Below, one piece after another: positions 22,678 to 33,763 of a stretch of 64,000 nt of DNA. The notes below the pieces were generated by a model. That model did no database searches and was not told the origin of the DNA. It saw nothing but the letters and a program-made list of their open reading frames with translations. The position numbers and the translations under genes were made by a program. The DNA comes from Hymenopus coronatus (lineage: Eukaryota; Arthropoda; Insecta; Mantodea; Hymenopodidae), in the NCBI GenBank assembly GCA_030762935.1, contig CM060900.1, positions 289,858,784-289,922,783 of the forward strand. Direction: 5' to 3'. Every line of letters begins with the position of its first letter. Positions within the stretch are counted from its first letter, which is position 1.

Positions 22678-24505
22678 AAACTCGGCCCCCTGTTCCAGCT
22701 AGACCACCTGTTGTAATTGTTTCTTGGCCCTCTACTTCTGTAATTGGTGTTATATCTCCTGTTATGTTGCATAACATTTACATGTGGGTTTCTTGGCCTG
22801 TTGCAGCATGATTCCTATCATTCCAGTTGTTTCCCCGTTGATTACCATTATTTCTGTTCTCGAACCTGGGCATGGGGTGCTGGTACCGGCCCCTAGTGTC
22901 ATTTCCAAATCTGTTTGCATTGTTGCCTGCCCCTCGCCCTAAACCATCTCTGTCACGTGTGTTTCTCATGCTTGGGTTCCCACGTGGCAAAGTTTGGGTT
23001 TGGCTGTTATTTCCCTGGCAATCTTCTAACTGGGTTAAGAGTTCCAAAAACTATACACAAGTCACTGGGCGTGCAACAATTAAACTTTCTCGGATGTCTT
23101 TGAATTGCAGTGTTGCCAACCTGATTAACTCTGTCTTTAACAAAGGTGGATTTAATTGTAGGAAATAGTCAGCCCTTGAAATACCTGATCTAGCATTATA
23201 CTTTCCATTTGTTACTTCATCCCGAATTCTACTTTGCTGAGCCGTGCCAAAATAGCGTGCAAGGAATGCAGCCTTAAATTCTGGGTAGTCTACCTGGTCA
23301 CTGAGCATCACTTGTAGCCAATTCAAAGCTTTACCCTTTAAAGGTTTCCTAACTACAACCATCTTAAACTGATCTGGAATGCTTTCAATGACAAATATTC
23401 ATCCAGGTCCCTAATATAGTTCCGCAGACACATACAATTCATCAAAAAAATTTGACGGTACTAATTGATTAATTAAATGAAAAGCAGCGGAATCTGCACC
23501 TCTGAAATTTACACACTGTGTAGCTGGATTGTCATGCACATTTGTATCTATAAAATTATTACTAATGTTACTGTTGCAACTTGTAGTTGCTGATGTTGTG
23601 TCAGTGTGCAGCAATGAATTGCTAGATGCATCGCATGTTTGGTCATTTGAGGTTCTAGTTCAGGGCAAGCTGGGAGAAGTGTTTATGCATCTACTTAAAT
23701 TTAAATTATTCCAAGTCTTGGACTTCTTTCTCTAATTTTTCAGGTTTCTCCGTCAGCATACCCAGTGCGGCATCCCTTCTAGAGAGACAGGATGACAGTT
23801 TTCACAGCTCCAACTTCTGTGTTTAACTACATCAGTGTGCTCTTTTAACTCTAAATTTTTTCTGTATGTTCGTTTTGAGTTCCCTGTGTCTCTGAATAGC
23901 ATCTGCTGCAAATCCTGGCAAAATTTATGCTGAACACTTTTTATAATTACAATTTCATTTGTCACTTCAGCAAAAACCTGCGTAGTATTGTCCCTATTTT
24001 CACTACAATTTACTCTTAATTGTTCAATTCCTGAGCACATTAACTCCAGGGTCTGTCTCAGGTCTTTACTGGCCTCCTGAATTGAACTATCTAACCTGCT
24101 TTGCATTTCTAAAATTGAATTATCTATCCTGCATTGCATTTCCTGACTTGAACTGTCTATCCTGCTTTGTGTTTCCTGTCTAATTTCTGTTTAATTTTCT
24201 GTTTTATACCAGCTGACATGGCTTGTAATTGTTCTAGAGCTATATTCACACTGGGATTAACTACTGGGGATCCTATTTGCTCTATATAAACTATCTGTTC
24301 TTGGCCTACATTGTCTACTTCACTTTACACATTCCTGCTGGTTCACGGCATCCTCCATTTTGCTAATGGTTTTCCCGTTGCGTAAAAACATGAACAAATA
24401 TATAAAACTTTCAATCTTTCTTTGTTTTCGCTGCTGGTTTCCTCCTGTTACTGGTAGAAGTTTTCTTCCCCGTCGTTGGCGTTCGTTCAGCTGTGTTGAT
24501 TGCAT
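22678..24505 (-). pseudogene. Gypsy B gag
   Basis: Minus-strand pieces in order: 24139-23753 (a predicted coiled coil with repeated IDNSILEMQSRLDSSIQE-type heptads), 23614-23411, 23362-23051 (KGKALNWLQVMLSDQVDYPE, FKAAFLARYF, a capsid-like segment) and 23047-22778 (a basic, Gly/Asn/Arg-rich tail, probable nucleic-acid binding, without a clear CCHC knuckle). The start may lie near 24505. Frame changes separate the pieces. Gag would form the particle that packages element RNA. Confidence 0.65.
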
Positions 24506-24614
24506 CTCTGCTCCTCACGGCTGGACTTCACTTGGCCTGGCCACCACGTTGCTGGCATCACTTTATGAGGCAGTTTGCCCCACTTCTCGATTCCTCGTTT
24601 TCGGGGTTTTAGCA

Positions 24615-25419
24615 TGCGTCTCCTGGTTTTGGGTTATTGTGTCTCAGGGTTGGGAGAGCAACAATGGTTTCGGCAGTAGTGGAGGTGTTGTGAATGAATA
24701 CTAAAGGGAGTGCAGCTAGTCTGACTTCATGAATTAGTGTTTTATTAGTATTTCAAGAAGTTGAGGCTTTCACTTATTAGTTAATAACATTTTTAGGCCA
24801 TGTCCCCATAATGTAATGGATTTACTAATGCAAGTTTAAACCCTCACTGCACACGTGGCTACTCCTATGAGCATAGCACCAACTTCTATCACTTCCAGTC
24901 TTGTGTCGGTATGAAATAAAAGTGGCCGAGTGGGCTCAGTAATTTTTCAACAAACCTCCTTTCACTTCCACTATACAGGCACAAAACTGCGTGACATAGG
25001 AGTAACTCATTGGTCACATACGCATCAGCCATGCTTGGCTTTGGCTGATTGGCTGAGTGAATGACCCGTGTATGAATGCCACTTCCGGCGTCAAGCATCT
25101 AAAACATTCGAAAATTCTAAAGTAGCATGGCTTCGCCAAAATCTAAATATGTGAGTCTTTAACGGACTCCAAGCTTTTCCCCAATGGTCAAACACATTTA
25201 AACATGAACTTAAAATATATGAAACAATTGAATATTTTCCAAAACACTCGTTTACAATGTTATCATTTCCCTTTGCCAAATTTAATGCACAATTTGCTAT
25301 CTAAGAATCTGATAATGATATTAAAATGAGTAATATATATAATAATAAAAATATTAACTAACATTATTAGCAAATAACCAATATAGAGGAAATTTCATAG
25401 ACATGGAATTTCAGTCTCA
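24615..25419 (-). repeat. 5' LTR of gypsy B
   Basis: It matches 17077-17963. On the plus strand it begins TGCGTCTCC and ends TTCAGTCTCA, giving TG...CA ends. It has lost roughly half the CpG sites kept by the other LTR, nearly all as TG or CA. It carries the promoter of the element, which reads leftwards. A primer-binding site inside its inner edge was not convincing. Confidence 0.88.
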
Positions 25420-25626
25420 TACCCCATCGACAAAGGAGTAGGTAGCTATTTGGGACACACAACAGGGCTTGTTCACAAGTAGTTCAATCACCAGGGAAAA
25501 CTTTGCATCATCTCCCCTGGCTGTTGCTGCCTTGATTTAAACTGACTGTAGCAGGCTGCAGCCAGGTGATCTTTCCCAAAATGGGCCTGACAAGGGCCTC
25601 CCAGATCTCTCCGGACATTGCCGACA
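25420..25626 (-). pseudogene. Gypsy A gag, central piece
   Basis: The minus strand reads GKDHLAAACYSQFKSRQQQP then GEMMQSFP at about 25545-25490, and after a frame change YSFVDGV next to the LTR at 25420. The order (LAAA.YSQFKSR, then AFVDG) is typical of a gypsy-family gag capsid. The sequence is cut on the left by gypsy B and on the right by a Penelope fragment at 25627. Confidence 0.7.
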
Positions 25627-26829
25627 TTGGAATGTCTACTTGGTACTATTGCAAATATGTCGTCAACATAGCGGTACCACACTTTGAAAATCCATGGGAA
25701 TGCTTTCTTCATGTTGACGACGTATTTGCAATAGTACCAGGTAGACATTTAGATGATGCCATAAAATTGTTAAACATACAGGAAAAAACAATAAAATTCA
25801 CAATGGAAACAGAAACCAATGGAGAACTCCCATTCTTAGACGTAAGAATCATCAGAGACGACACAAAAGTAAACGTTGGAATCTACAGAAAACCAACTCA
25901 ATCAGAAAATTACATTAAAAATGAAAGCTACAACCCATTACCACACAACCATGCAATAATAAACAGCCTCACACATAGATTAGTAAATGTACCTATGAGC
26001 ACAACCGAATTCAACAAAGAGTTAAAAACCATAATTCAAACAGCAGAACAAAATGGATACAGCAAGAACCTTGTGTACAAGAAACTAAACAAAGCAAAGC
26101 AGAAAAAAACCATAAAAGAAATAACTACCCTAACAGCAGGAAAAAGCAATATCAACACATTCAAAAAATTCACTTACCACCCCCGAGCATTTAGAAAATT
26201 CAAAAAAATCTTCAAAGCACAAGACATCACCCTAGCTCCAATAAACAGATTTTCTGTCATAAAATTACTAAATTCAAAAATAAAAGATGAAATTCCACCA
26301 GAAAATAGGTCAGGAATATATCAAATTAAATGCACAAATTGTGAAAAGTTCTACATAGGACAAATCAAAAGAAGTTTAAAAATCAGATCCAAAGAGCACT
26401 TTAGAAACCTAAAATTGAAACAAGAAGATAAATCGGCAGTAGCATTTCACTTTTGGAAAGAAAACCACAATCTAGATCCAAATCCAAAATTGCTTAAAAC
26501 TATGTCAGGCCACAATGAACTCACAACCTGGGAAAACATCCTCATATGGAAAAACAAAGATCGGCTAATAAACTTTGAAATCCTGCCTTTGAAATCCTGC
26601 CAGTAGACAGCTTAGTTAAGAAGTTCATCATTTGTCCACCAGAGAAGAGTGTACAAGCAAATGCAGCCGGCAATGGCAGTTGGGCCTGTGAGGTTGAAAA
26701 TGAAAGCATAGGCTTTCAAAACTAGTCCCTCATAATAACAATGTAAGTGACGTAGTGTTAAAAAACCAACTCAACAAATTAATAAAACATATAATTTGAC
26801 CGTCACTGTCACTAAATTCCTCCAAACAT
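25627..26829 (+). mobile_element. 5'-truncated Penelope-like element with GIY-YIG endonuclease
   Basis: A long open piece (plus strand, to 26606) begins in the last RT motif, HVDDVFAIVPGRH (YVDD variant). It continues through the RT thumb (ETNGELPFLDVRI, VNVGIYRKPTQSENY) to a GIY-YIG endonuclease: SGIYQIKCTNCEKFYIG, RSLKIRSKEH, then FHFWKENHNLD. This combination is unique to Penelope-like elements. Most of the RT is missing. The first 85 bp are a head-to-head inverted copy of the YVDD region, read on the minus strand as YRYVDDIFAIVPSRH. The 3' part to about 26825 is shared with 53771-53893. The frame itself is intact over about 300 residues. Confidence 0.88.
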
Positions 26830-29800
26830 CAATTAAAGCTATCTGGCTTTACACTAGTAGCATTTTCATGCAGAGCCACTTTTAATGGAGGGGGAACTTG
26901 TATTTTTGTAAAAAATGGTTTAGAACTTAAGGCCCCCAATAACCTACAAAATATCATAAAAGAAAAAGAATTTGAGTGCTCAGGCATCCAAATGTTAAAT
27001 CCCAATTTCACAATCGTTAGCATATATAGAACCCTTAGCAATGGTAACCAAAACCTTCCTAAACAAACTTAACACTGTACTAGAGCAAAACATTGTAATA
27101 GCACAAAAGCAATCATCTGTGGTGACTTAAATATAGATTTGAACAGCAAATCAAACTCTACATCAGCACTAGTAAACCTCTTAGCAACCTACAATTTAAA
27201 ACAAACATATTACAGCCTACACGAATCACACAACACTCCTCCTCCCTAATAGATCAAATTTTTGCAAACTTTGACATGCTTAAGTGTAAGAGTGAGGTTC
27301 TTGATCTAGAATTTTGTGATCATAATGCACAAACAATAATGCTACTTGTTTCAGTTAGTCTTATTCAAGCCCCAGAGGTCACAAGAAAAGGACAGACAAT
27401 AAATGATCATAACATCCACTACTTTATGCATTTACTTAGCAAAGAATCTTGAAATGAAATCTATGATGGAAATGTATCAAACAAATTTAAGACCTTCATA
27501 CAAACATTTTAGTTCCATCTACACACTGCATTTTCATGGAAAACCATTGAGAAATAACCTGGTTATAATAGCAAACACTGGATTACTTCTGGAATAACAA
27601 AATCATGTGCCACTAAACGCTACTTACATAGTTTATTAAAATCTCACTCTTCCAGCCTCGCACTAAAAAACTATTACAATAACTATAAAAAAAATTCTAG
27701 CTAGGGTCTTAGCAGAAGCCAAATGGCAGGCAAATGACAAATTAATTAAAAGGGCAGGCGATAGATCAAAGGCTATATGGACAGTAGTTAAAAAAGAAAC
27801 TACAGGTACCATACCCCAGGTCAGTAACATTACACTAAAAGAAAACTCAAATTATATCTCGCATCCTATCGATGTAGCTAGTTCTTTTAACACCTACTTT
27901 GTCAGCAAAAAACCTAATAAAAACTAGCAAACAAATGACAAATGCATGCTCGATCGCCAATGAAACCAGAAGTCTAATTAATGACTATGTACCTTGCCCT
28001 AAGAAATGAATCAGAAATTTTGAAAAAAATAAAGGACTTAAAACCAAAACACTCAGCAGGAATAGATGATGCACCAGACTTTCTTGTCAAAAAATGTGCT
28101 CTCCTAATTGTTCAACCATTAAAATACTTGTATAATGAATCTTTTAGCAATGACATTTTTCCCACTTGTCTCAAAACAGCCATTGCTAAGCCACAATTCA
28201 AAAAAGGGGGAAGAAAGTAATATGTCAAACTACCGACCCGTTGCAATACCATCAGCCTTCTCAAAAATTTTAGAAAAACTTTTCTACAAGCGGCCCTTGA
28301 GTTTCCTAGAAAGGAACAGCCTTCTGTCTAGAGACCAGCATGGCTTTAGAAACAACCGTTCTACTGAGTCAGCAATATTCCACTTTGTATGCGAGTCCCT
28401 CAGGGCTATTGATGAAAAAGATCATGCCTCAGCTATATTCTTAGATTTATCAAAAGCTTTCGATACGATTGACCATAAAAATTATTAGTAAAGCTAGAAA
28501 GACATGGAATTAGAGGGCTACCTCACCAGTGGATAAATTCATATCTGAGGAATAGGAAGCAATTTTTAGAAATGAAACACGAAGATAAGTTAGAATTCAA
28601 GAGCCACAGCTCTAGTCCTTGAGTGATTACTTAGGGGGTACCTCAAGGCTCCATACTAGGCCCTATCCTATTCCTACTCTTTATCAAGATGATCCTCATG
28701 CTAAGTCTTTTCTCTTTGCTGATGAAACAACTGTCCTTGTGAGAGCAAATAATAAGGAAAGCTTCTTAAAATCAATTCATCAAATCTCAGATAAAATACT
28801 TATTTCATTAACAACCACCTTTTAATAAATGTTGATAAGAATGTTGCCATGGTCATCCATATATATCAAAACAAAGATGATCTGGCTCAACAAATCCAAC
28901 TCCTCAATTGGACAATTGAGAAGGTAGAAACCACCAAATTTCTTGGCATTTGGGTCCAAAACAATTTAAAATGGGAAACCCACGTAAGCCATATAAACAA
29001 AAAAATTAAGTACAGCCTGCTATATGATACAGATACTATCAGGGTGCACAAGGGGCAGACCGTTAGAATGGCTTACTTTGCACATGCCCACTCTTTCCTT
29101 AGGTATGACATAATATTCTGGGGGAGTCACCTGCAAGTGAGGCATGCTTTATTATGCAGAAGAAAATAGTTCGAGCTATGGTAGGGGCAAGCCCAAGCAC
29201 ATCATGCAAACCTCTGTTTAAAAAATTAGGCATTCTTCCCCTCCCTTGCATTTATTTATATGAAATAATAATGTTTATCCATAAAAACAACAACAAAACA
29301 GATTCACCCTTCATTAAGAATGAATCTGTGCATCTGTACAATACAAGGCAAATCACAAATATACATGTTCATCAACATAACACCTCCCTATTTCAAAGAA
29401 CCATGTTGCACTCCAGTATAAAAATATACATTGCCTTCGAAAATTCTTAAAGGAAATACAGCAAGAAAATAGATTTAAACTTTCCCTAAAGGCACATCTA
29501 AGTAACCACTGCTTTTATACCATTCAAGAATTCCTAGCTAATAATTATAATTAGCTGCCTTTATATATGTACATATTCTTCATTTAAGTTCATATATTCC
29601 TATTTCTTATAAAACGTTATATTTTATTAGGTTTCTCACATTTTTAATCTTGCAAATACTATATCTATTCCATTTTGACATGACCCACATTGATTATACT
29701 AATTCTTTTCATTACTTTTGTTTTTTATCACTAATGTTTACCTTTATGTAAAGCCTTTACCTGTATTTTAGTTTCTCGTTTTTATATTTTAAGCTGTACA

Positions 29801-30017
29801 ATAACATTTTGTAAATTATTAAAAACACATCATCTAATCATAGAGCTTAAGATTAATCTTAAATATTCATAAATGTAATGTTGTAGGTAATCAAGACTAC
29901 AAGAATTTTGTAAATAATTGTAAATATAACTTTTATACAGTATTGGCTTATCCTATATCATGGTACCCATGTACATATGAATGATCTACAGGATGAATAA
30001 AATATCTATTTATCTAA
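26830..30017 (+). mobile_element. APE-type LINE (jockey/CR1-like), nearly full ORF2, decayed
   Basis: On the plus strand: endonuclease pieces GGGTCIFVKNGLEL and, after a frame change, ICGDLNIDLNSKSN (about 26890-27150); a linker (27600-27900, KAIWTVVKKETTG); RT from 27981 with PKHSAGIDD, MSNYRPVAIPSAFSKILEKL, QHGFRNNRSTESA, IFLDLSKAFDTIDHK and GVPQGSILGPILF at about 28635. Then comes FADETTVLV, where FADD should be, FLGIWVQNNLKWETH, and the C-terminal KLGILPLPCIYLYEI up to 29450. The 3' untranslated region ends near 30017 in an ATTT-type tail. No ORF1 was found. It abuts the Penelope fragment on the left and gypsy A gag on the right. Confidence 0.8.
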
Positions 30018-30355
30018 CAGCAGCAAACTACTGGGGGAACACTTCAAAGGTGGATGTTCCATCGAACTTGGCTGCTGTTTCAGTCCTGTAGTCTTACCTT
30101 CAAATCTTTCAGCCTTCTATCTTTCCGATTATCAATTTCATTTTCTCTTCCATTTTGTCCATGCTGAATTCCATTTTTTCCGTGCACAACTTCTCCATCA
30201 TGCAATTTAAAGTTGTAATTTTAGTTTATCTTCTCCGCTCAGATTCCATCATCTCCATTCCTAATTTAATTTCATCCATGCCGAATTGTATATGTTCCAT
30301 TGAAGTTTTGATGTTCATTTTGAGTAAAATGTTCATGTCCTCTGCCATGGTGTTT
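30018..30355 (-). pseudogene. Gypsy A gag, N-terminal piece
   Basis: The minus strand, starting near 30350, reads GINTMAEDMNILLK and heptad-like repeats ending GMEMMESERRR (30226). Further frames carry KMEFSMDKMEEK-type coiled coil, and near 30075-30030 ETAAKFDGTSTFEVFP, the conserved opening of the gypsy-family capsid. The gag resumes at 25626 beyond the LINE and Penelope insertions, with a stretch of capsid missing. This links the pieces at 30.3, 25.5, 17.0 and 15.7-13.5 kb as one element. Confidence 0.65.
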
Positions 30356-30373
30356 ATCCCACTCCTGACACCA
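30356..30373 (-). promoter_or_regulatory. Primer-binding site of gypsy A
   Basis: The minus strand reads TGGTGTCAGGAGTGGGAT, a PBS form known from arthropod gypsy elements (tRNA 3' CCA plus acceptor stem; probably Leu-type). It directly follows an LTR edge ending in CA, as expected. Confidence 0.75.
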
Positions 30374-30540
30374 TGAAATAAAAATTCTTTTTGGCTCCAG
30401 CAAACAATCTTTATTTCTTCCACAAACTGACTACAACTGGAATATGCTTGGGCTGAATGCCTAGAAGTATTCTTAATATGTAGCAACTTAGCACAAAATA
30501 AATACATAAACAAACAAATAAATAAATATAGCATTTAGGG
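30374..30540 (-). repeat. 5' LTR of gypsy A (outer limit uncertain)
   Basis: The sequence ends ...TTTATTTCA next to the PBS, on the minus strand. It contains an AATAAA-like signal near 30400 and A/T-rich sequence. I found no second copy in the window, so the outer edge is a guess. Confidence 0.45.
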
Positions 30541-32106
30541 TCCAACCACTTTCATTTGAAATCAGTATTAGGCAATCTGTGTTTACTATTTCTCACAGCT
30601 GACATGACTCCTTTCATTTTTGTCAATGCTGATTTCTTCTTATCTTGTTTCCCACCTCCAACAATTTTAACTTCTTAGCAAATATACTGTTGTACTACAT
30701 TGTAGTGTATGGTGTTTAAAATATTTACTTTTTTGTATTTATCAACTTTTAAAAAACCACTTATCTGTTCCAAGGGAACTGTGTGATTAGGTTGGAAATA
30801 TAAATGAAAATCTGTACTGTTTAGTAGAATGTCCATAAATCAGTGGAATCAGAATGGGAATAATTTATAGATAGAGGTTTGGCTTTAAAAATGTATAAAA
30901 AAAAAAGGCATGAGTTTCTGAAATATGTATAATTAGAGTTACACAGAACATGGTAATAAAAGAAGTAAAAACAAATGAGCATAGTTTACAAAGTCAGGGG
31001 TCTCATACATATTTGTGTTTGGAAGAATTTTTATAACAAGTTTGAGCAATCAATTTAGGAAACTGAATATTAATACATGCATTTGAAATGTAGCTCAAGG
31101 ATGGAGTATACATGTATACATGTAGCGTGTATATATCTGAAAGCAATCTGGGACCTTTTTTTTTTTTAAATACTCATAAACGCTCAAGTGTGAAGTGAAA
31201 GTGGTACAGAAAGCTCTTATTTCCTTTATTTCTTTAAAGTATTGTATTATATGAGTTGTATGAATCAAATTAAATTAAAAGCTCAGATGATCCCATGGGA
31301 GGTGTCCAAAATTTGCTTGATGAGAATGTGATCAGTAGTTTATGAGTACCAGTGGTTTCAATACTGTATTCAACATGTTGCTATGCCTACTGTTATAAAT
31401 TCAGAAACTCGCTTGGCGATAGAGGGATTAACTGGGGCAATATACTGTTCACTGCAGCCAGGCATGCATATGAGGATGCAGCTCTGTTCTAACAAAGACT
31501 CTAAGGGAAATATGCTACATAATTATAATTAATGTTAAATGGGGCTAACTAGTCTGACCAATATAAGAACACAAAACACTTTTTAATAACTATAGTTATT
31601 ATTTTACCTAATACATGAACCCATATAACATATGCCACCATCTTGTCGTGGAGCCAAGCTTGGCTATTTGGAGGAGCCAGTGCTCCTTGCTACAACTATA
31701 TCATACCAAATACACAGTACAATAGAGGAAGAGGCTACTCTACAACCTGTTTTTATGAACCATAAGGTTGGCAATGTCACCAACATATGAATAATTACTT
31801 ACCTCATCCTTTGCATGCAGCCAAGATGTGACAATGCAATATTGAAGACATTGATACTTTGTTCTTTCAGCACTATATGTGTACATGTGCCTTCAGCACG
31901 CTACTGCTTTGAATGGACAAGTAGTTTCAATTACTTCTGTTAAAAATTAATTTTTTTTAAACATATCTGAAATGTGAAAAAAAAAATATATATATTTTAG
32001 GATTACTGTACATACATAGAACATGTGCTCTACAATGGATCAAAAAATACTTTAGTTGCATGTTTTGCATAACCTTGAATATATATGTATGCATTTTGTA
32101 TTGCAG
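30541..32106. other. Probable intron, no recognised element
   Basis: AT-rich sequence with no coding signal on either strand. It precedes the splice acceptor of the TRAPPC9-like exon, whose polypyrimidine tract and AG lie at 32090-32106. Confidence 0.5.
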
Positions 32107-32298
32107 GAGGGCCCTTGAAACCAAAATCTTTCAATCGTGTGTATGAGCGTTTAATCAGGGTGAATCATATTAAGGTGATTGATTCATCAGGGATTTCTAG
32201 AGAAATATCAGCACGGTTTGTGAAAGAGTACCCAGTTGAAAACAATGACTGGGGAGACTTTCAGACACATCGTCGCTTACTTGGACTCGTCTCCATAG
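32107..32298 (+). CDS. TRAPPC9: Internal coding exon of a TRAPPC9 (brunelleschi/Trs120) homologue
   Basis: TRAPPC9 is a core subunit of the TRAPPII vesicle-tethering complex, which acts at the Golgi as a Rab exchange factor. The exon encodes 64 residues, including FNRVYERLIRVNHIKVID, FVKEYPVENNDWGDFQTHRR and LLGLVSIG. The YPxENNxWGDFQTHR block is the conserved N-terminal signature of the family, normally near residues 60-75. The upstream AG (TATTGCAG) and downstream donor G|GTATGT fit well. The exon starts after the first base of a codon and ends after the first base of another, so it is phase-symmetric. Neighbouring exons were not found, so introns on both sides must be long and TE-filled. 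This is the only host gene I support here. There is no stop or frameshift within it. Confidence 0.88.
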
Positions 32299-33206
32299 GT
32301 ATGTTTCTTGACTTTTTGGCTTAGTTTGTTAAGATGCATGTGAACCTTTGTTTTCAGAGTTTCTCTCTACATTTATCATTTCATTACATGAGCATCAGTA
32401 TATGGGTTCATTAAATTGTTGGATGACAAGAGCAGCAGAAGGCCTGCATTATTAAATAAGCCAGTGCTTATTGTCATCAAGGGCAAATAGAAGCATGAGC
32501 AGGTATATTGGTGGTATAACACAAGTTGATAATCAAAATATTGGAGTAACGGTCAATTTCTAATGTGCTTAGATGTATACTCATCTGTGTCATACTAGGA
32601 TGCATTGAAACTGCCTTCCTTCATGTTTTGTGTACTTTCTGGCATATGCTTAATGAAATTATCCATTACATTAGCTAATGCTTTAAGAGAGAGATTAAAT
32701 ACATCTTAAAAGTTAAGCCTCACTCAATTTAAATACAATACATTCTAATGCATAACTCTTAAAGAATCGTATTATAACAAAACTATCATAAGGAAGAGGG
32801 AAAATTCACTGTATTTAAACCTTAGATTTATATTTAATTTGTATTTATGCCCCAGAAGAGAGACTTTTCAAAACATAATAGGATATGTAAACAGGAGAGA
32901 GGAAATCGGTGGCAGGAGGGATATTCTAAAATGACTGACAAATGCTTGTTTTCACACATAACCATAATGGCACTATGCTTTTGGTATACTTTTACTCAGG
33001 TTTTGCATCAAATTTTGATTGTCAGTGTATCAGACAATGCTCATTCTCATCTCTGTCTTCTTTTTGCACAGTTGCATAATGTACTGTAAACAATGCTAGT
33101 GTATATATACTTAAAATGATCACTTCATACTTAACTCATGTTAAAAGGTATTCATGTTGGTCATAGTAGTAAGGGTCAAGTATCAATTTCTGCAATGCTT
33201 ATATAT
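32299..33206. other. Probable intron, no recognised element
   Basis: It begins with the splice donor GTATGT. Short open stretches (32847-33089, 33154-33345) have no family signature; the latter runs into the LTR that follows. Confidence 0.5.
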
Positions 33207-33763
33207 TCCAAAGTGGCATCTTGGATATTTCTTTGGTGTGCATATTGCAAGAGTTCATAAGAATTATTTGATAGGCTGCAAGATTTCAATGCTATTGGAA
33301 TCCAGGAAACAAGAATGGTTTCAAGGTATCACATACATACTTTAAATGCTTAATTGTAATGCAAGGTACTCTTATGATTAGATACTAGAACTTTGGTTCT
33401 TTTTTTTCCTGTCTGTAATAGGCACCAACTTGCAAAATTACTTATATATTGTAACAAAATGTTGTGCTGCAGTACAATTTTATCTCTTGTTGCTACAATG
33501 CTTGTTCGACTGCTTTGGCTGCCTCCCTAGTCCAAGCATATGCTCCAAAGTCACTTTTGAAACTCAACTCTATGAGCCTTTTGTTCCTCCTTTTTACACT
33601 TGATTACATAGTCAGAAACTTCCAGAAGTACAAGTCATTATTGCGTGTTGTTTTTACATACAGTTGTGACAATGTGTCAACTATGGAAAGGGAGCTGCCA
33701 GTACATAGGCTGCAATTCATGGTGGCAAGGTATAGGTGCATGAATTTGGCCTTTTTTGCTTTA
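33207..33763 (-). repeat. 3' LTR of gypsy C (about 557 bp)
   Basis: It matches 46756-47358 in inverted orientation over nearly its full length. It lies exactly where a 3' LTR should be: next to a polypurine tract (AGGAGGGGACAG on the minus strand, 33775-33764) that follows the integrase C-terminus. It lacks about 40 bp present in the other copy. Against the LTR direction it carries a conserved open frame, 33464-33799. Confidence 0.7.

Larger units (their letters stand above)
17077..25419 (-). mobile_element. Gypsy B: near-complete Ty3/gypsy element with two LTRs
   Basis: An 8.3-kb LTR retrotransposon on the minus strand. Direct repeats at 17077-17963 and 24615-25419 are its 3' and 5' LTRs. 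Between them, in transcription order, lie gag (about 24505-22678), protease (22153-21716), RT-RNase H (21422-20028) and integrase (19839-18643). Each coding part has stops or frameshifts, and the RT catalytic YVDD reads YVDY. Two SINEs with clear target duplications sit in it. The outer flanks of the LTRs are two parts of the gag of gypsy A. I could not settle a short host duplication at the ends. Many CpGs remain inside, so it is younger than gypsy A. Confidence 0.88.

Noticed and set aside
17077..25419. Short host target duplication for gypsy B
   Set aside because: The bases outside the LTRs (left ...GTCTGCG, right TACCC...) do not match for 4-6 bp. The exact LTR edges are uncertain.
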